A stretch of 64,000 bases of DNA from Rotaria sordida (lineage: Eukaryota; Rotifera; Eurotatoria; Philodinida; Philodinidae), in assembly GCA_905250125.1 (NCBI GenBank), contig CAJNOL010000529.1, positions 1 to 64,000 of the forward strand, written 5' to 3'. The notes under the pieces are model-generated. The model was not told where the DNA came from and searched no databases. It was given only the letters and a program-made list of their open reading frames with translations. Made by a program: the position numbers and the translations under genes. Position 1 is the first letter of the stretch, and every line of letters starts with the position of its first letter. This document shows, one piece after another, positions 14,201 through 25,324 of the stretch.

Positions 14201-17200
14201 TTCATCATTTAATATTGTTTGTACGGATGCAATTAAAAAAGAACTTGTTCAATGTATGGGTTCTGTACATGATGGTGTAGCTGAATATTGTTTACAATAT
14301 TTTCAAAAATATCGTCGATCAACACATGTTACACCGAAATCATATCTTTCATTTATAAATGGTTATAAAGAAATTTATTCACAAAAATTAAATGAAATTG
14401 AATCTATGGCTAAACGGATGAATGATGGTCTTACACGTTTAGTTGAAGCTGAAAAAGCTGTAATAGTTATGAAAGAAGAATTAACAATTAAAGAAAAAGA
14501 ATTAGATATAGCTAATAAAAAAGCTGATGAAGTTTTAAAAGAAGTTGCAGTTAAAAAAGGTGCAGCTGAAGTTGTTAAACAACAAGTACAAAAAGTTAAA
14601 GATACAGCACAAACATTAGTCGATGAAATTAATCGTGATAAAATCCAAGCTAATGCTGAACTTGAAAATGCTAAACCAGCATTACTTGTAAGTAATTAAT
14701 TAATTTTATGAAAATATATTATATCAAATATAATCATATATATATATGATTTTAGGCAGCTGAAGAAGCTTTATTAACAATAACACCTGCTGATATTTCT
14801 GTTGTACGTAAACTTGGTCGTCCACCACGTCTTATTCGTCAAATTATGGATTGTGTTTTAATACTTTTTGGACGTCCATTAAGAAATCCATTAAAAATCG
14901 ATCCTGAATTACAAGGACCTGAACCAAGTTGGGAAAGTTCATTAAAAGTATGTATCTAGATTACACTTTTCTTTTTGTGTTTTTTACAAAAAAAAAATAT
15001 ATAATAAATTTTGTTTTATTTTAGCTTATGTCCGATACAGGTTTTCTTCAAAATCTTCAAGCATTTCCACGTGATCGTATTAATGATGAACAAATTGAAT
15101 TACTTCAAACATATTTTCGTGTACCTGATTATACATTTGAAGGTGCTAAAGTAGCTGCTGGTGCTATAGCTGGTTTATTAACATGGACACGTGCTATGGC
15201 TGATTTTTTTCATGTTAATAAACGTGTTTTACCATTAAAAGGAAATTTAGCTATGCAAGAAGCTCGTTTAATTAAAGCTAATGAACAATTACAAACAGCA
15301 CAAGGAGAACTGGATCGCCGTGAAGCTGAAGTAGCTGCAGCACAAGCTGAATATGATGCTGCTATGGCAACAAAACAACGTTTACAAGATGATCTTGATC
15401 GAACATTAAAACGAATGACTGCAGCTAGAGAATTAATATCTGGTTTAGCTGATGAACAAGAACGATGGACTGAACAAAGTAAACAATTTAAAGCTCAAAT
15501 TGGACGGTAAAAAAGACAGAAACAAAAAAAAGCACACATGAATAAAGTTTTCTTGTTTTTTTTTTTGTTTTTTCATCTTAGACTGGTTGGTGATGTACTT
15601 CTTTGTACTGGTTTTCTATCATATCAAGGTCCATTTAATCAAGATTTTCGTTTATTATTAGCAAAAGATTGGCAAAAATTATTAACCGAACGAAATATTC
15701 CATTTACACGAGGATTAAATGTAACGGAATATTTAACGGATGTAACAATAGTTGGTGAATGGAGATTACAAGGTTTACCAAATGATGAATTATCAATACA
15801 AAATGCTATTATTGTAACACGTGCTAAACGTTACCCATTATTAATTGATCCACAAGGACAAGGAAAAACTTGGATTAAAAATAAAGAAGCATCAACTGAT
15901 TTACAATCAACAAATCTTTTATCAAAACATTTTCGACAACATTTAGAAGATGCATTATCACTTGGTCGGCCATTATTAATTGAAGATGTAGCTGAAGAAC
16001 TTGATCCAGCATTAGATAATGTTTTAGAAAAAAATTTTATTCGTTCTGGTACAACACTTAAAGTTAAAGTTGGTGATAAAGAAATTGATATATTAAAAGG
16101 TTTTAATTTATATATAACAACAAAATTAGCTAATCCAGCATTTACACCAGAAATATCAGCTAAAACATCTGTTATTGATTTTACTGTTACAATGAAAGGT
16201 TTAGAAGATCAATTATTAGGTTTAACTATATTAAAAGAAAAAGCTGAATTAGAAAATGAACGTGTTAAAATGTTAGAAGATATACAAGCTAATAATAAAC
16301 GTATGAAAGAACTTGAAGATAATTTATTATTTAGATTAAGTAATTCAAAAGTAAGTCTTAAAATTATTATTGAAATTTTTTTATTCATTAATATTTCTAT
16401 AGGGTTCATTAGTTGATGATGATGATCTAATTCGAACATTAAAAACAACAAAAATAACATCAACTGATGTTAAACAAAAACTTCAAATAGCAACTGAAAC
16501 TAGTCAAAAAATAAATATTGCTCGTGAAGAATATCGTCCAGTTGCAACACGTGGTTCAATTATTTATTTTCTTATTGTTGAAATGTCACTTGTTAATGTT
16601 ATGTATCAAACATCATTAAAACAATTTTTACAATTATTTGATCAAGCACTTGAACGTTCACCACGAGTAAATTAATTATTTAAATTTATATATAATAATT
16701 AAATTTTGATATTCTTTTCTTTTTTTTTCTTCTTAATTAATTTTAGTCACCAGTTACATCAAAACGTATTACAAATATAATGGAATATTTAACATATGAA
16801 ATGTATAAATATGCTGTTCGTGGTTATTATGAAGAACATAAATTTATGTTTACACTTTTATTAGCATTAAAAATTGATTTACAATCAAGTCGACTTAAAT
16901 TTGATGAATTTCAAACATTAATTAAAGGTGGTGCATCAATTGATGCAAGCACAGGTATTGCTTTTTTTTGTATAGTTTTAATTTTGTATGTTTATATATA
17001 TCCCATGTAAAAAAAAGACCGAGAAAAATCAGATTTTAATCGATTTTTTTCTGATTAAAAATCGATTTAAATGGCACGATTTTAATCGGATTTTAATCAG
17101 ATTTTTAATCAGAAAAATCGATTTTAATCGATTTTTTTCTGATTAAAAATCGATTTAAATGGCATGGTTTCGATCGAAAAAAATCGATTAAAATTGATTT

Positions 17201-20200
17201 TTCTGATTAAAAATCGATTCAAATCGTGCCATTTAAATCGATTTTTAATCAGAAAAAAATCGATTAAAATCTGATTTTTTCCGGGACTTTTTACATCGAT
17301 ATGTTCGAATCGATTTTCATCGATTATTAATTCCTAATGGATTTGTATCAATTCTGACATGGCATCCAATTTTAATCGGTTCTTACTTGACATCTGATTT
17401 TAACCGATTCTTACCTTGTATCTGATTTTAATAGATTCTTACCTTCTATCTTGTTTTAATTGATTTGTGTTGGATAATCGATTTTAATGGATTTTTAAAT
17501 TTTAATCGATTTTAATCATCAGCATCGAAAATAAGCGCTTTTCTCGAGATTCGAACATGGAACCCTATTTTTTAATGATTTTTTTCGAGAGCTCATCGAG
17601 AAATTACCATAGGGCTTCAGCTCTACAAACATAGTAAATTTGGAACTCCTATATATATTGAATCAATTGAGATTGCGCAATTACATAAATAATCGATTAA
17701 AATCGATTACAATCCAGATTAATCAATTAAAATCGATTAAAATTTATCACAGTTTTAATCGATAATTTGGGTTCCTTAAAAAAGTAGTTAGCGCAATCGT
17801 TGTAGAAATAAAATGTGAAACACAACCAAACCCATTCTCATTAACATCATGCAAACTGAAAATTCCATATATATTATGACATATTTCTGTCACTCTTCGC
17901 TTTGAACCAAAGAATTTCAAAAAGAAAACACTCACGAAATATTCCAGTTAAATGTTACTCATACATGTATCCTGAGAGTTCCTTGAAGGCGGATCTCACG
18001 GTTTGCACTGAATCGTAAACCTGTCTCACATGGTCCGTGACGGGTACAAACCCTATTTCCAATGTTCTGGATGTATGTGTGTGGGAGGAGGAGAAGGGAG
18101 GTCACGCGCTGAATTTCTACCCCATTTATATCAACAATCCTTTAATATTCTGTTTCACAATAAACGATTATTTCGAATTTTCTAAAAATAGTCTATTTTA
18201 ATCGATTACCAGCATTAATCAATTACAATCGATTAGACTTTTAATCGATTATTTCGAATTTTCTGAAAATAATAGATTTTAATCCATTACTATCATTAAT
18301 CGATTAAAATCAATTAGATTTTTAACCGATTATTTTGTATTTTCTAAAAATAATCGATTTTACCCGAGTACCAGCATTAACCGATTAAAATCAATTAGAT
18401 TTGTAATCGACTATTTTGCATTTTCTAAAAATGATCGATTTTAATCGATGACCAGCATTAATCGATTAAAATCAATCAGATTTTTAATCGATTCTTCTGA
18501 TTTTTCTAAACATAATCGATTTTAATCGATTATCAGCATTAATCGATTAAAATTAATTAGCTTTTTAATCGATTATTTCGAATTTTTTAAAAATAATCGA
18601 TTTTAATCGATTACCAGCATAATCGATTAAAATCAATCAGATTTTTAATCGATTGTTCTGATTTTTCTAGAAATAACCGATTTTAACCGATTATTAGCAT
18701 TAAATGATTAAAATTGATTATTTCGAATTTTCTAAAAATAATCTATTTTAATCAATTTTTACCTAAGTTAAATCGAATATAATCGATTTTTTACACGAAT
18801 TTAATCAAAATTGCTCCTTTTAATCGATTTTTTCCGATTTTTCTCCGAAAAACCAATTTAAATCATATTTTTAGGCTGTTTTTTTTTACATGGGCAGAAC
18901 GCCCGTCAATTAAGTTCCTTAAATATAAAATCTTTTATAGTTATAAACCATAATTCCTATTTTCTTAAAAAGGATATGGTTTTTGATCGATTAGATTTGT
19001 AATCTATTATTTTGGATTTTATAAAAAAATTCGTTTTAATCGACTCTTACTAATAATCGATTAAAATCGGTTAGACTTTTAATCGATTATTTCGGATTTT
19101 TTGAAAATAATCGATTTTAATCAATTACCAACATTAATCGATTAAAGTCGATTAGATTTTTAATCGATTATTTAGGATTTTTTGAAAATAATCGATTTTA
19201 ATCGATTCATCAAAGTAATCGATTAAAGTCGATTAGATTTTTAATCGATTTTTTTGAATTTTCTAAGAATAATCGATTTTAATCGAGTTTTAGCTGTGTT
19301 AAATCGATTATAATCAATTTTTTACACGAATTTAATCAAAATTGCTTCTTTTAATCGATTTTTCCAGATTTTTCGCAGAAAAATCAATTTAAATCAGATT
19401 TTTAGGCTGTTATTTTTACATGGGATATATATATTATTTATTTTTAGCACCACCAAAACCACCATATAAATGGTTACAAAATGAAATTTGGCTGAATCTT
19501 GTTGAATTATCTAAACTTTATCAATTCGGTGATATTCTCAATTCTGTAAGTACTAAGTTTAAATTATATTTGATTTATTTATTAATTTCTTTATTTGTTT
19601 AGCTTAATCGTGCTGGTACAGCATGGGATACATGGTTTAAGGTATGTTAATAAAGAATGATTTTAAAATTTAAGAGTTAGTTTTTTTTTATTCTTTTTTA
19701 TTATCTATTTCAAAATGCTTAAATTTGAATGTTGAATCTCTTTCAATTAGATGATTAAACAAATGAAAATTTTCTTATAGTAAGAGTCTTCAAAATGTAT
19801 CAAAGAAATCATATTAAAATAAGATCTTGAAAAATAGTACAGTTACAATATTGATACTATATAACAAAATAAAAGAGTAAAAAACTATCTTTATTTATAA
19901 AAATGAAACTTCAATATTATTATTATAATTCAACTAAATGAGTTGATTCTTTTATTATTAATAAACGAATGTATATAGTTGAAATTTGTACGGCAAGCAT
20001 AGATAATCTTTTTTTCAAATTGTGACTGTTCACTTCAATAAAAATAGTTCTCGTGTAGAAGAATAAAGCCGTTTACGGTAAAATGCGACACATTAACAAG
20101 GTCGTATTTCTCCATAAATACAGAGTTAGTAATGCATTCGTATGTACGATAAAATACAGCCATATTACAACATCTTTACGATGATAATATGACATCGTAT

Positions 20201-23200
20201 ACGGTCAGTAATACTAGGCGTGTTATAATGACAGTATATGGCATAAAAACGGTTGTTTACAGTGATCTGTAATGATTGACTTAGATCGTTTATTTCTCTA
20301 ATGAAAACGAAATGGCAAATTATTTTTTCTATCAATTCTTTCTTCATACAATTATGTGGTTTTTTTATTCTACATATTGAAAAAGTTTCATATGTGAATA
20401 CGATGAAATATTATTAGAAAACTGACATATCGTTTTCCATTACTCGTTCATGAGTGCTCTATCCTAGTGAATGTATTAAATTCGAGGTACCCACAAGGAT
20501 ACTCTACTACTCATATGACACAAGAACCTTAAGATACTTTATGAGTTTTTAATACTTTACTACTAGATGATTCGAAATGTTTAAACTACTATCTTGTTGA
20601 AAAACAACCAAGATCCTGTGACATACTGGTATCAGGGTACTCGAAAAAGTACCCTGTTGATAACTGACTCAATACACGAAGACCTTGGACTGTGTATATT
20701 CACTTGAGTGTTCTTTACTTAGCTCAATAATAATACTTCATAGTAGTAGTATTTTATTTTCTTGTTAAATATTTTTCTTATAGACATGGCTTTATCACGA
20801 GTAAAACAATCAAATTTTTAGATGAAAATCTAGCGAAAATATCTAAAGTTTTTGTTCCTACTAAAATGTCTTTTGAGTCATTCTGCATTTTATTCTCAAT
20901 ATAATAGGATAAGTAAAGATCTAAAAATTTTCATTTAATAATCATCTAGTTGAAAGAGTAATTAAAAATTTTTGAATTCATTCTCACAAAAATTTTCTTT
21001 TCTAATTCAAACCTATAATCAAGTTTCTCAATTGTGCAACAACAAGTTAGTATTTTGCTCGAAATTGATTTGCTGCTCTCTCATCTCGTTGTTTTTTTTA
21101 GTTTTAATAATCTTTATCTAAATATAATTTTCTTTTTTTTTTTTTTATAGAAAGATGAACCTGAACGTGCTGAATTACCCGATGGTTGGGAACCACAATT
21201 AGATAAATTTCGTCGTCTTCTTCTAATTCGTTCTTTAACACCTGCACGTTTTGTTAAATCTGCTCTTGATTATATAAATGATTCATTAGGACCAAGATAT
21301 GGTGAAGGTGTTGTATTGGATATGGAAAAAATGTGGGATGAATCTGATAAATGTTCACCAATGATATGTTTTCTATCTATGGGTTCAGATCCAACTGTAC
21401 AAATCGAAACATTAGCAAAAAAGAAATCAATTGATTGTAGTGCTATATCAATGGGACAAGGGCAAGAAGTTCATGCACGACGTTTATTAGCACAAGCTTA
21501 TGCAAATGGTACATGGGTATTATTACAAAATTGTCATTTATCATTAGATTTTTGTGAAGAATTTTTATTACAATTAACAGAAAATACAGATCGTATTCAT
21601 CCAGATTTTCGTCTTTGGATAACAACTGAACCTCATCTAAAATTTCCTATTGGTCTATTACAAATTTCAATTAAATATACAGCTGAACCACCACAAGGTG
21701 TTAAAGCTGGTTTAAAACGTACATTTGCTGGTTTAACACAAGAACAACAATTAGAATCAAATACACATGAAAAATGGCGTCCATTATTATATGCTGTTGC
21801 ATTTTTACATACAATTGTACAAGAACGAAGAAAATTTGGTCCACTTGGATGGAATATACCATATGAATTTAATCAATCAGATTTTAATGCAACTGTTCAA
21901 TTTATTCAAAATTATCTTGATGATATGGATGCAGCTAAAGTAACAAATTTATATGATTTAATTGGTTTGTTTTTTAAATAATTTTATTATCTTTCTAGCA
22001 AATGCAATGGAAAACTATTCATTACATGATTTCAGAAGTACAATATGGAGGTAAGAATAAAATATAATTAAAAAATAAAATAAATAATTTGTTTGTTTGT
22101 TTATTTGTTTTGTCTCGTTATATATTTAGGTCGTGTAACAGATGATTTTGATAAACGTCTTTTAAAAACATATGTTAAATGTTGGTTTCGTGATGAAATG
22201 TTTGATCCTAATTTTCAATTTGAAGAAAAAACTTATCGTATACCAAAAATGACACGTATTGAAGATGTTTTCGATTATATTGAAACAATACCAAATTATG
22301 ATAGTGGAAAAGTATTTGGATTAAGTCCATTAGCTAATGATAGGTTTGTATAAATAATAAAATAAATTAAACTTGAAATTGAATTCTAAAAATTTTATCT
22401 TAATGAAATAACAATGAGAAATGATCAGAAAAATGTGAAATAGAATGTTCTATGATAAAGAATATGTCATATGAGGGAAGATTCATAGACATAAATCTCT
22501 GTTTTTCAATCGACTTTATACTAGGTTGTAGAGTTCGATGAGCTAATTATGATGGAATAAAATATTCTTTCTCATTGAATGTCTTTTTTAGTAGTTAAGT
22601 CAATCTTAACTTCAGAATGAAAACTTTAACACGGAATAAGTCTCAATTGACTGCACACATCTACATCATCAACATAAATAGAAGTCCTAACTATGTCGGT
22701 ATTTTGAATATTGTAATACCATTAATAATATGGATGTACGGAATTGAACTATTTTTTCAAAATTTTTTATCTATACATGTGAAAAATAACTAAATAGAAT
22801 ACAGACTATTTTTTCTGAAATTCAGATCGATCTAAAATTCTCAAAGACTTTCAATATGGAAGTAATATTTTGTACTACTTCAATAAAAATTTTTATGAAT
22901 TCTAATAAGTAAATGATTTAGAAAGAAAAAAAAGAACAGAACATTAAAAGATTTCATCACTTCTAGAATTTTCATCAATCAAATCTTCTCTTACATTCTA
23001 TATTGAAAACATATTAAATATAATAATTACTTGCAAATATTTGATATAGAATTCACCAAAAAAAAAAAATTCGACAAATAATATCTTTAATTTTAATTAA
23101 TTTAGATATCAAGAAGATACAACTAAAAAAGTTCTTGATACTATATTAAGTATTCAACCAAAAGAAGCTCGTGGTGGTGCAGGTGAAACACGTGAAGCTG

Positions 23201-24113
23201 TTATATATCGTTTAGCTACTGAAACATTAGAAAAATTACCACCAGATTATATTGCACATGAAGTTAAAGAACGTCTTTCAAAACTTGAACCAATGAATAT
23301 ATTTCTTCGACAAGAAATCGATCGTTTTCAACGTGTACTTAATGCTGTACGACGTACATTAATTGATTTAAAATTAGCTATTGATGGTACAATTGTTATG
23401 AATGAAGAATTACGTGATGCATTAGATCGAATGTATGATGGTAAAATTCCAAATATTTGGTTAAAATTATCATGGGAATCATCAACATTAGGTGCTTGGT
23501 TTACAGATTTATATGCACGAAATGAACAATATCGTTCTTGGTTAAAACTTGATAAAGATACAAGACCAATTGCTTTTTGGATGACAGGATTTTTTAATCC
23601 ACAAGGATTTTTAACAGCTATGCGACAAGTAAAAAGACTCATTTTTATTTTTTTTTTTTTTTGTATAATTTATTTTTTTTTTCTTTTTAAAAGGAAGTAA
23701 CAAGAGCTAATCCAGGTTGGTCATTAGATAATGTTGTTTTAACAAATAAAGTTACACGAATGGATCGTGAAGCATTAAAAGAAGCACCACGCGAAGGTCT
23801 TTATATATATGGTTTATATATTGAAGGAGCTAAAATAAAAAATGGTGTTTTGGATGAATTAAAAGCAAATGAAAAAGTTTTAACACATCCAATGCCTGTT
23901 ATACATGTATCAGCTGAAGCTGATTTTGGTACAACTGCACCAGCAGTAAAACAAGATCGTCGTCCAGTTTATTATGCACCTGTTTATAAAAAACCACGTC
24001 GTACAGATAGAAATTATGTGTGTACACTTAAATTAGAATGTCCACCAGGTGATAAAGCTGGACCTGATGTATGGACATTAAGAGGTGTTGCACTTCTTTG
24101 TGATACGAAATAA
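55..24113 (+). CDS. DNAH5: Axonemal outer-arm dynein heavy chain, DNAH5/DNAH8 type (5' partial, multi-exon)
   Basis: ATP-driven motor heavy chain of the ciliary outer dynein arm. Exons: 55-233, 286-645, 726-902, 961-1182, 2189-2864, 2939-3549, 3612-3773, 3834-4008, 4068-4373, 4431-4600, 4711-4812, 4971-5336, 5410-5611, 5676-6016, 6088-6583, 6650-7013, 7081-7606, 7680-8313, 8744-8796, 8865-9302, 10095-10229, 10301-10462, 10530-11018, 11265-11408, 11465-11851, 11921-12143, 12225-12747, 12829-12951 or 13069-13191, 13298-13775, 13849-14038, 14107-14687, 14756-14947, 15025-15506, 15582-16350, 16403-16666, 16747-16954, 19448-19545, 19603-19641, 21151-21939, 21999-22050, 22130-22343, 23106-23628, 23694-24113. 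Every junction keeps phase, giving about 4,680 residues and ending [10 protein letters not shown]. From memory of the family it matches DNAH5/DNAH8 nearly colinearly ([35 protein letters not shown]). The window starts inside the gene, so about 100 N-terminal residues are missing. DNAH5 and DNAH8 cannot be separated here. Confidence 0.96.
4711..4812 (+). other. 34-codon dynein exon, possibly optional
   Basis: A 102-nt open segment preceded by a T-rich AG acceptor and followed by GTAAAT, phase 0 on both sides. Reading from exon 4431-4600 directly into 4971 is also in frame, so it can be included or skipped without a shift. The encoded peptide ([14 protein letters not shown]...) lies just after the conserved [11 protein letters not shown] block, where family members differ greatly in length. 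I do not recall a counterpart in vertebrate DNAH5. It could be a normal exon, a cassette exon or chance open sequence. Confidence 0.5.
8269..11018 (+). other. Dynein AAA1 and AAA2 ATPase modules
   Basis: AAA1 is the main hydrolytic site. Its Walker A (GPAGTGKT) is split by an intron between 8313 and 8744. Walker B CFDEFN lies at 8946-8963, and [14 protein letters not shown] follows. AAA2 Walker A GPSGVGKT is at 10572-10595, and the conserved AAA2 segment [20 protein letters not shown]-like is encoded near 10793-10855. Key residues look intact, so AAA1 should be catalytically competent. The intron at 9303-10094 holds a palindromic foldback element annotated separately. Confidence 0.92.
9349..10066. 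mobile_element. Palindromic foldback MITE in a dynein intron (Tc1/mariner-like ends)
   Basis: About 718 bp that is an inverted repeat over nearly its whole length. The outer ends read CTGTTGATCAAAAGTAG on the left and the near-complement CTATTTTTGATCAGTAG on the right. Matching arms continue inward (for example ACTGAAAATTTTATTACAAA at 9410-9429 against its complement near 9990-10008) up to a centre near 9680-9735 where ATAACTCAGA meets TCTGAGTTAT. The left flank is TATATACA and the right flank TAAATA, compatible with TA target use. No coding capacity was seen. Known families of non-autonomous Tc1/mariner foldbacks have this architecture. Confidence 0.8.
11045..11214. repeat. Short MITE-like inverted repeat in a dynein intron
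   Basis: About 170 bp within the intron 11019-11264. The left arm (11047-11075) contains ATTATTCGACTAGATTTATT and the right arm (about 11186-11213) its complement AATAAATCTAGTCGAATAAT, with a non-repeated middle of about 110 bp. The intron is otherwise ordinary. No clear target duplication is visible. Confidence 0.6.
12829..12951 (+). other. Alternative dynein exon A (mutually exclusive pair)
   Basis: A 123-nt exon with AG acceptor (TCAATCAG) and a CAG/GT donor. It begins with the third base of an Arg codon and ends with the first two bases of another. It encodes [17 protein letters not shown]...YFVDFLR. Together with the exon at 13069 it fills a place that human DNAH5 fills once (FTVSSDVTWFDKAL...YFVDFLRDAPE). 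It shares 20 of 41 residues with exon B, with identical length and phase. Confidence 0.85.
13069..13191 (+). other. Alternative dynein exon B (mutually exclusive pair)
   Basis: A 123-nt exon with acceptor TTTCACAG and donor AAG/GTATCA, in the same phase as exon A and separated from it by a 117-bp intron. It encodes [17 protein letters not shown]...YFVDFLR, then joins [20 protein letters not shown]. Residues WF, KT, EEELG and YFVDFLR are shared with exon A; the middle ([12 protein letters not shown] against [12 protein letters not shown]) is diverged. Including both would add 41 residues in frame, but the family pattern calls for only one. Confidence 0.85.
13849..15506 (+). other. Dynein stalk coiled coil and microtubule-binding domain
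   Basis: From the end of AAA4 the exons encode heptad-rich helices rich in Lys, Glu and Ala ([20 protein letters not shown]), then the small globular microtubule-binding head ([20 protein letters not shown] through [11 protein letters not shown]), and the returning helix ([20 protein letters not shown]). This is the normal order for the stalk between AAA4 and AAA5. The proline and the KLGRPP stretch typical of the head are present. Confidence 0.9.
17002..17296. repeat. Palindromic terminal block of the composite repeat
   Basis: The left half (AGATTTTAATCGATTTTTTT, later ATTTAAATGGCACG) is mirrored by the right half (CGTGCCATTTAAAT, later AAATCTGATTTTTTCC), ending in CTTTTTACAT. It would fold into a long hairpin and looks like a complete small foldback that lies inside, or seeded, the larger element. 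Confidence 0.7.
18172..18740. repeat. 81-bp minisatellite of ATCGATT palindromes
   Basis: The anchor motif TTCGAATTTTCT or a variant recurs at about 18172, 18253, 18334, 18415, 18496, 18577 and 18657, a steady 81-bp period. Each unit holds AATCGATTTTAATCGATTA, a CCAGCATTAA core and ATTTTTAATCGATTA. Similar units reappear at about 18990-19280. Confidence 0.75.
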
Positions 24114-24414
24114 ACATTGTATTTTATGTTTTCTTGTGTCATTTTTTTTTTCTCTTTTTGTATAGTGAAACTATTTTAATGATTATTTAAGCATAACACG
24201 AATAAAAAAAAACAAACAACAAAAATCTTTTCTTCTTTTAACTTTTGTTATATGTTATTTAAGAGAATTGAAGTATTTTTATTGGCGCGAATGTTTTATT
24301 TCTGAATTATTTGAACAATATAGATATAACATGGAAGAGAAAATGAAACAATTATTTCTTAACATTTATGATTTAGTTTTGATTAATTATTGTCATTTTT
24401 TTTTGCATAATAGA

Positions 24415-25315
24415 TCAAATATGTATGATAACAGTAGTTATCATTATGATCGATATGACTTTGATGAAAATTGAATTATAATTTGATGACACGTGATTTT
24501 TAGCTGTTGTTGTTATTGTTGTTGTTGTTCTAATAGTACTTTGATTGCCACCACCACCACTACTATTATTATTAGTTGAAGATTGGATACGATTCATAGT
24601 CACTTTACATAGATTGTTAGGTAATGTGTTCTAAAAGTTTAGTAAAACTTTTTTATGAAACAACAAAAGAAGTTATCAAAAATTTCATTGTGCTAATACT
24701 CGTTTTTTTTTTTGATTAATCAAACAAAAACAAAAAAAAGAACTAATAATGTTTTAATGGTTAAAATTCATCTAATTAAGAATAAAGAAACATAAGAATT
24801 GAAGATATTTGATGTAAATAGGAGAGACTTTTTTTTCTATTTGAATATTTTATAGTTTAATAAAACTTTTCTTTTTTTATCATCATAAAATTTATATATG
24901 AAACTAACTCGAATCAAAAAAATAAAATAAAATATTCGTAATATCAATACCTGTTCCAATAATACTTCCAAAGCATCAGCACCTCTCGGTGTAAAAGTAC
25001 CCAATAAGGCAATAGTATTTGGATTTGAACCATTTGTGACTGTAAAATTTGTCAAACCTAGACTTCCTTTACAGTCATCACCACCTATTTGCAAAGCCCC
25101 GTGAAGTACATTATTATGATTTTGAATAACCAAGACATTTGCAGGACAGCAGCATTCTGTCATATTACAAGTACCCTGAAGCTGAAACCGACCAGTCCAG
25201 ACGAAGGTTTCTATATATTTCCTAGATCGATGAATATTATATTTATATTATATAGCTTACTTATTGGTACGATAACCATCAATATGAAGTAAAAGATAAG
25301 AATAAGTGACATCAT
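24415..25315 (-). CDS. Secreted, Cys-rich, probably GPI-anchored protein of unknown function
   Basis: Three exons on the minus strand: 25315-25261, 25210-24951 and 24630-24415, joined at canonical GT/AG sites in consistent phase to give 176 residues. The N-terminus MMSLILIFYFILMVIVPI is a signal peptide. The mature part carries FQLQGTCNMTECCCPANVLV, a DDCKGS site, several N-glycosylation sequons (NMT, NFT, NGS) and NTLPNNLCKV. A Ser/Thr/Gly-rich linker (NNNSSGGGG, TTTTITTT) then leads to a hydrophobic C-terminus ending VISIIMITTVIIHI, as in GPI signals. An AG acceptor sits 7 nt before the first ATG. It faces the dynein gene tail to tail, 301 bp away. I do not recognise the family; the exon model rests on splice signals and phase only. 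Confidence 0.7.
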
Positions 25316-25324
25316 TTGTTAACT

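Larger units (their letters stand above)
17002..19424. mobile_element. 2.4-kb ATCGAT-rich composite repeat with inverted CCCATGTAAAAA ends
   Basis: Fills almost all of the dynein intron 16955-19447. The left end reads CCCATGTAAAAA and the right end TTTTTACATGGG, flanked by TATATAT and ATATATA. Inside are a palindromic 295-bp block (17002-17296), a stretch without the motif (about 17520-18160), seven or so 81-bp units built from ATCGATT palindromes (about 18172-18740), a first copy of the right end (18892-18894 GGG), and a second shorter repeat block closing at 19424. No transposase reading frame was seen. It resembles a non-autonomous foldback element or a mobile minisatellite; I recognise no named family. 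Confidence 0.7.
15582..24113 (+). other. Dynein AAA5, AAA6 and C-terminal domain
   Basis: AAA5 opens with [20 protein letters not shown] (15582 on). [13 protein letters not shown] and [20 protein letters not shown] follow. The AAA6 to C-terminal part includes [62 protein letters not shown], then [13 protein letters not shown] and [18 protein letters not shown], ending [10 protein letters not shown]. The stop is at 24111-24113, with AATAAA about 90 bp beyond. The long introns here are 16955-19447 (repeat element), 19642-21150 and 22344-23105; in the last two I see nothing. Confidence 0.92.

Noticed and set aside
17520-18070. tRNA-like words (GTTCGAATCTC on the minus strand; GGGTACAAACCC) suggesting a SINE inside the composite repeat
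   Set aside because: No A box at the right distance and no cloverleaf; the match is too short to call.
17002-19424. Regular spaced repeats as a CRISPR array
   Set aside because: The units are degenerate and directly abutting, without unique spacers, and the locus is an animal intron.
24268-24474. Plus-strand frame over the 3' flank of the dynein gene
   Set aside because: It overlaps the better supported minus-strand secreted-protein exon and has no features.
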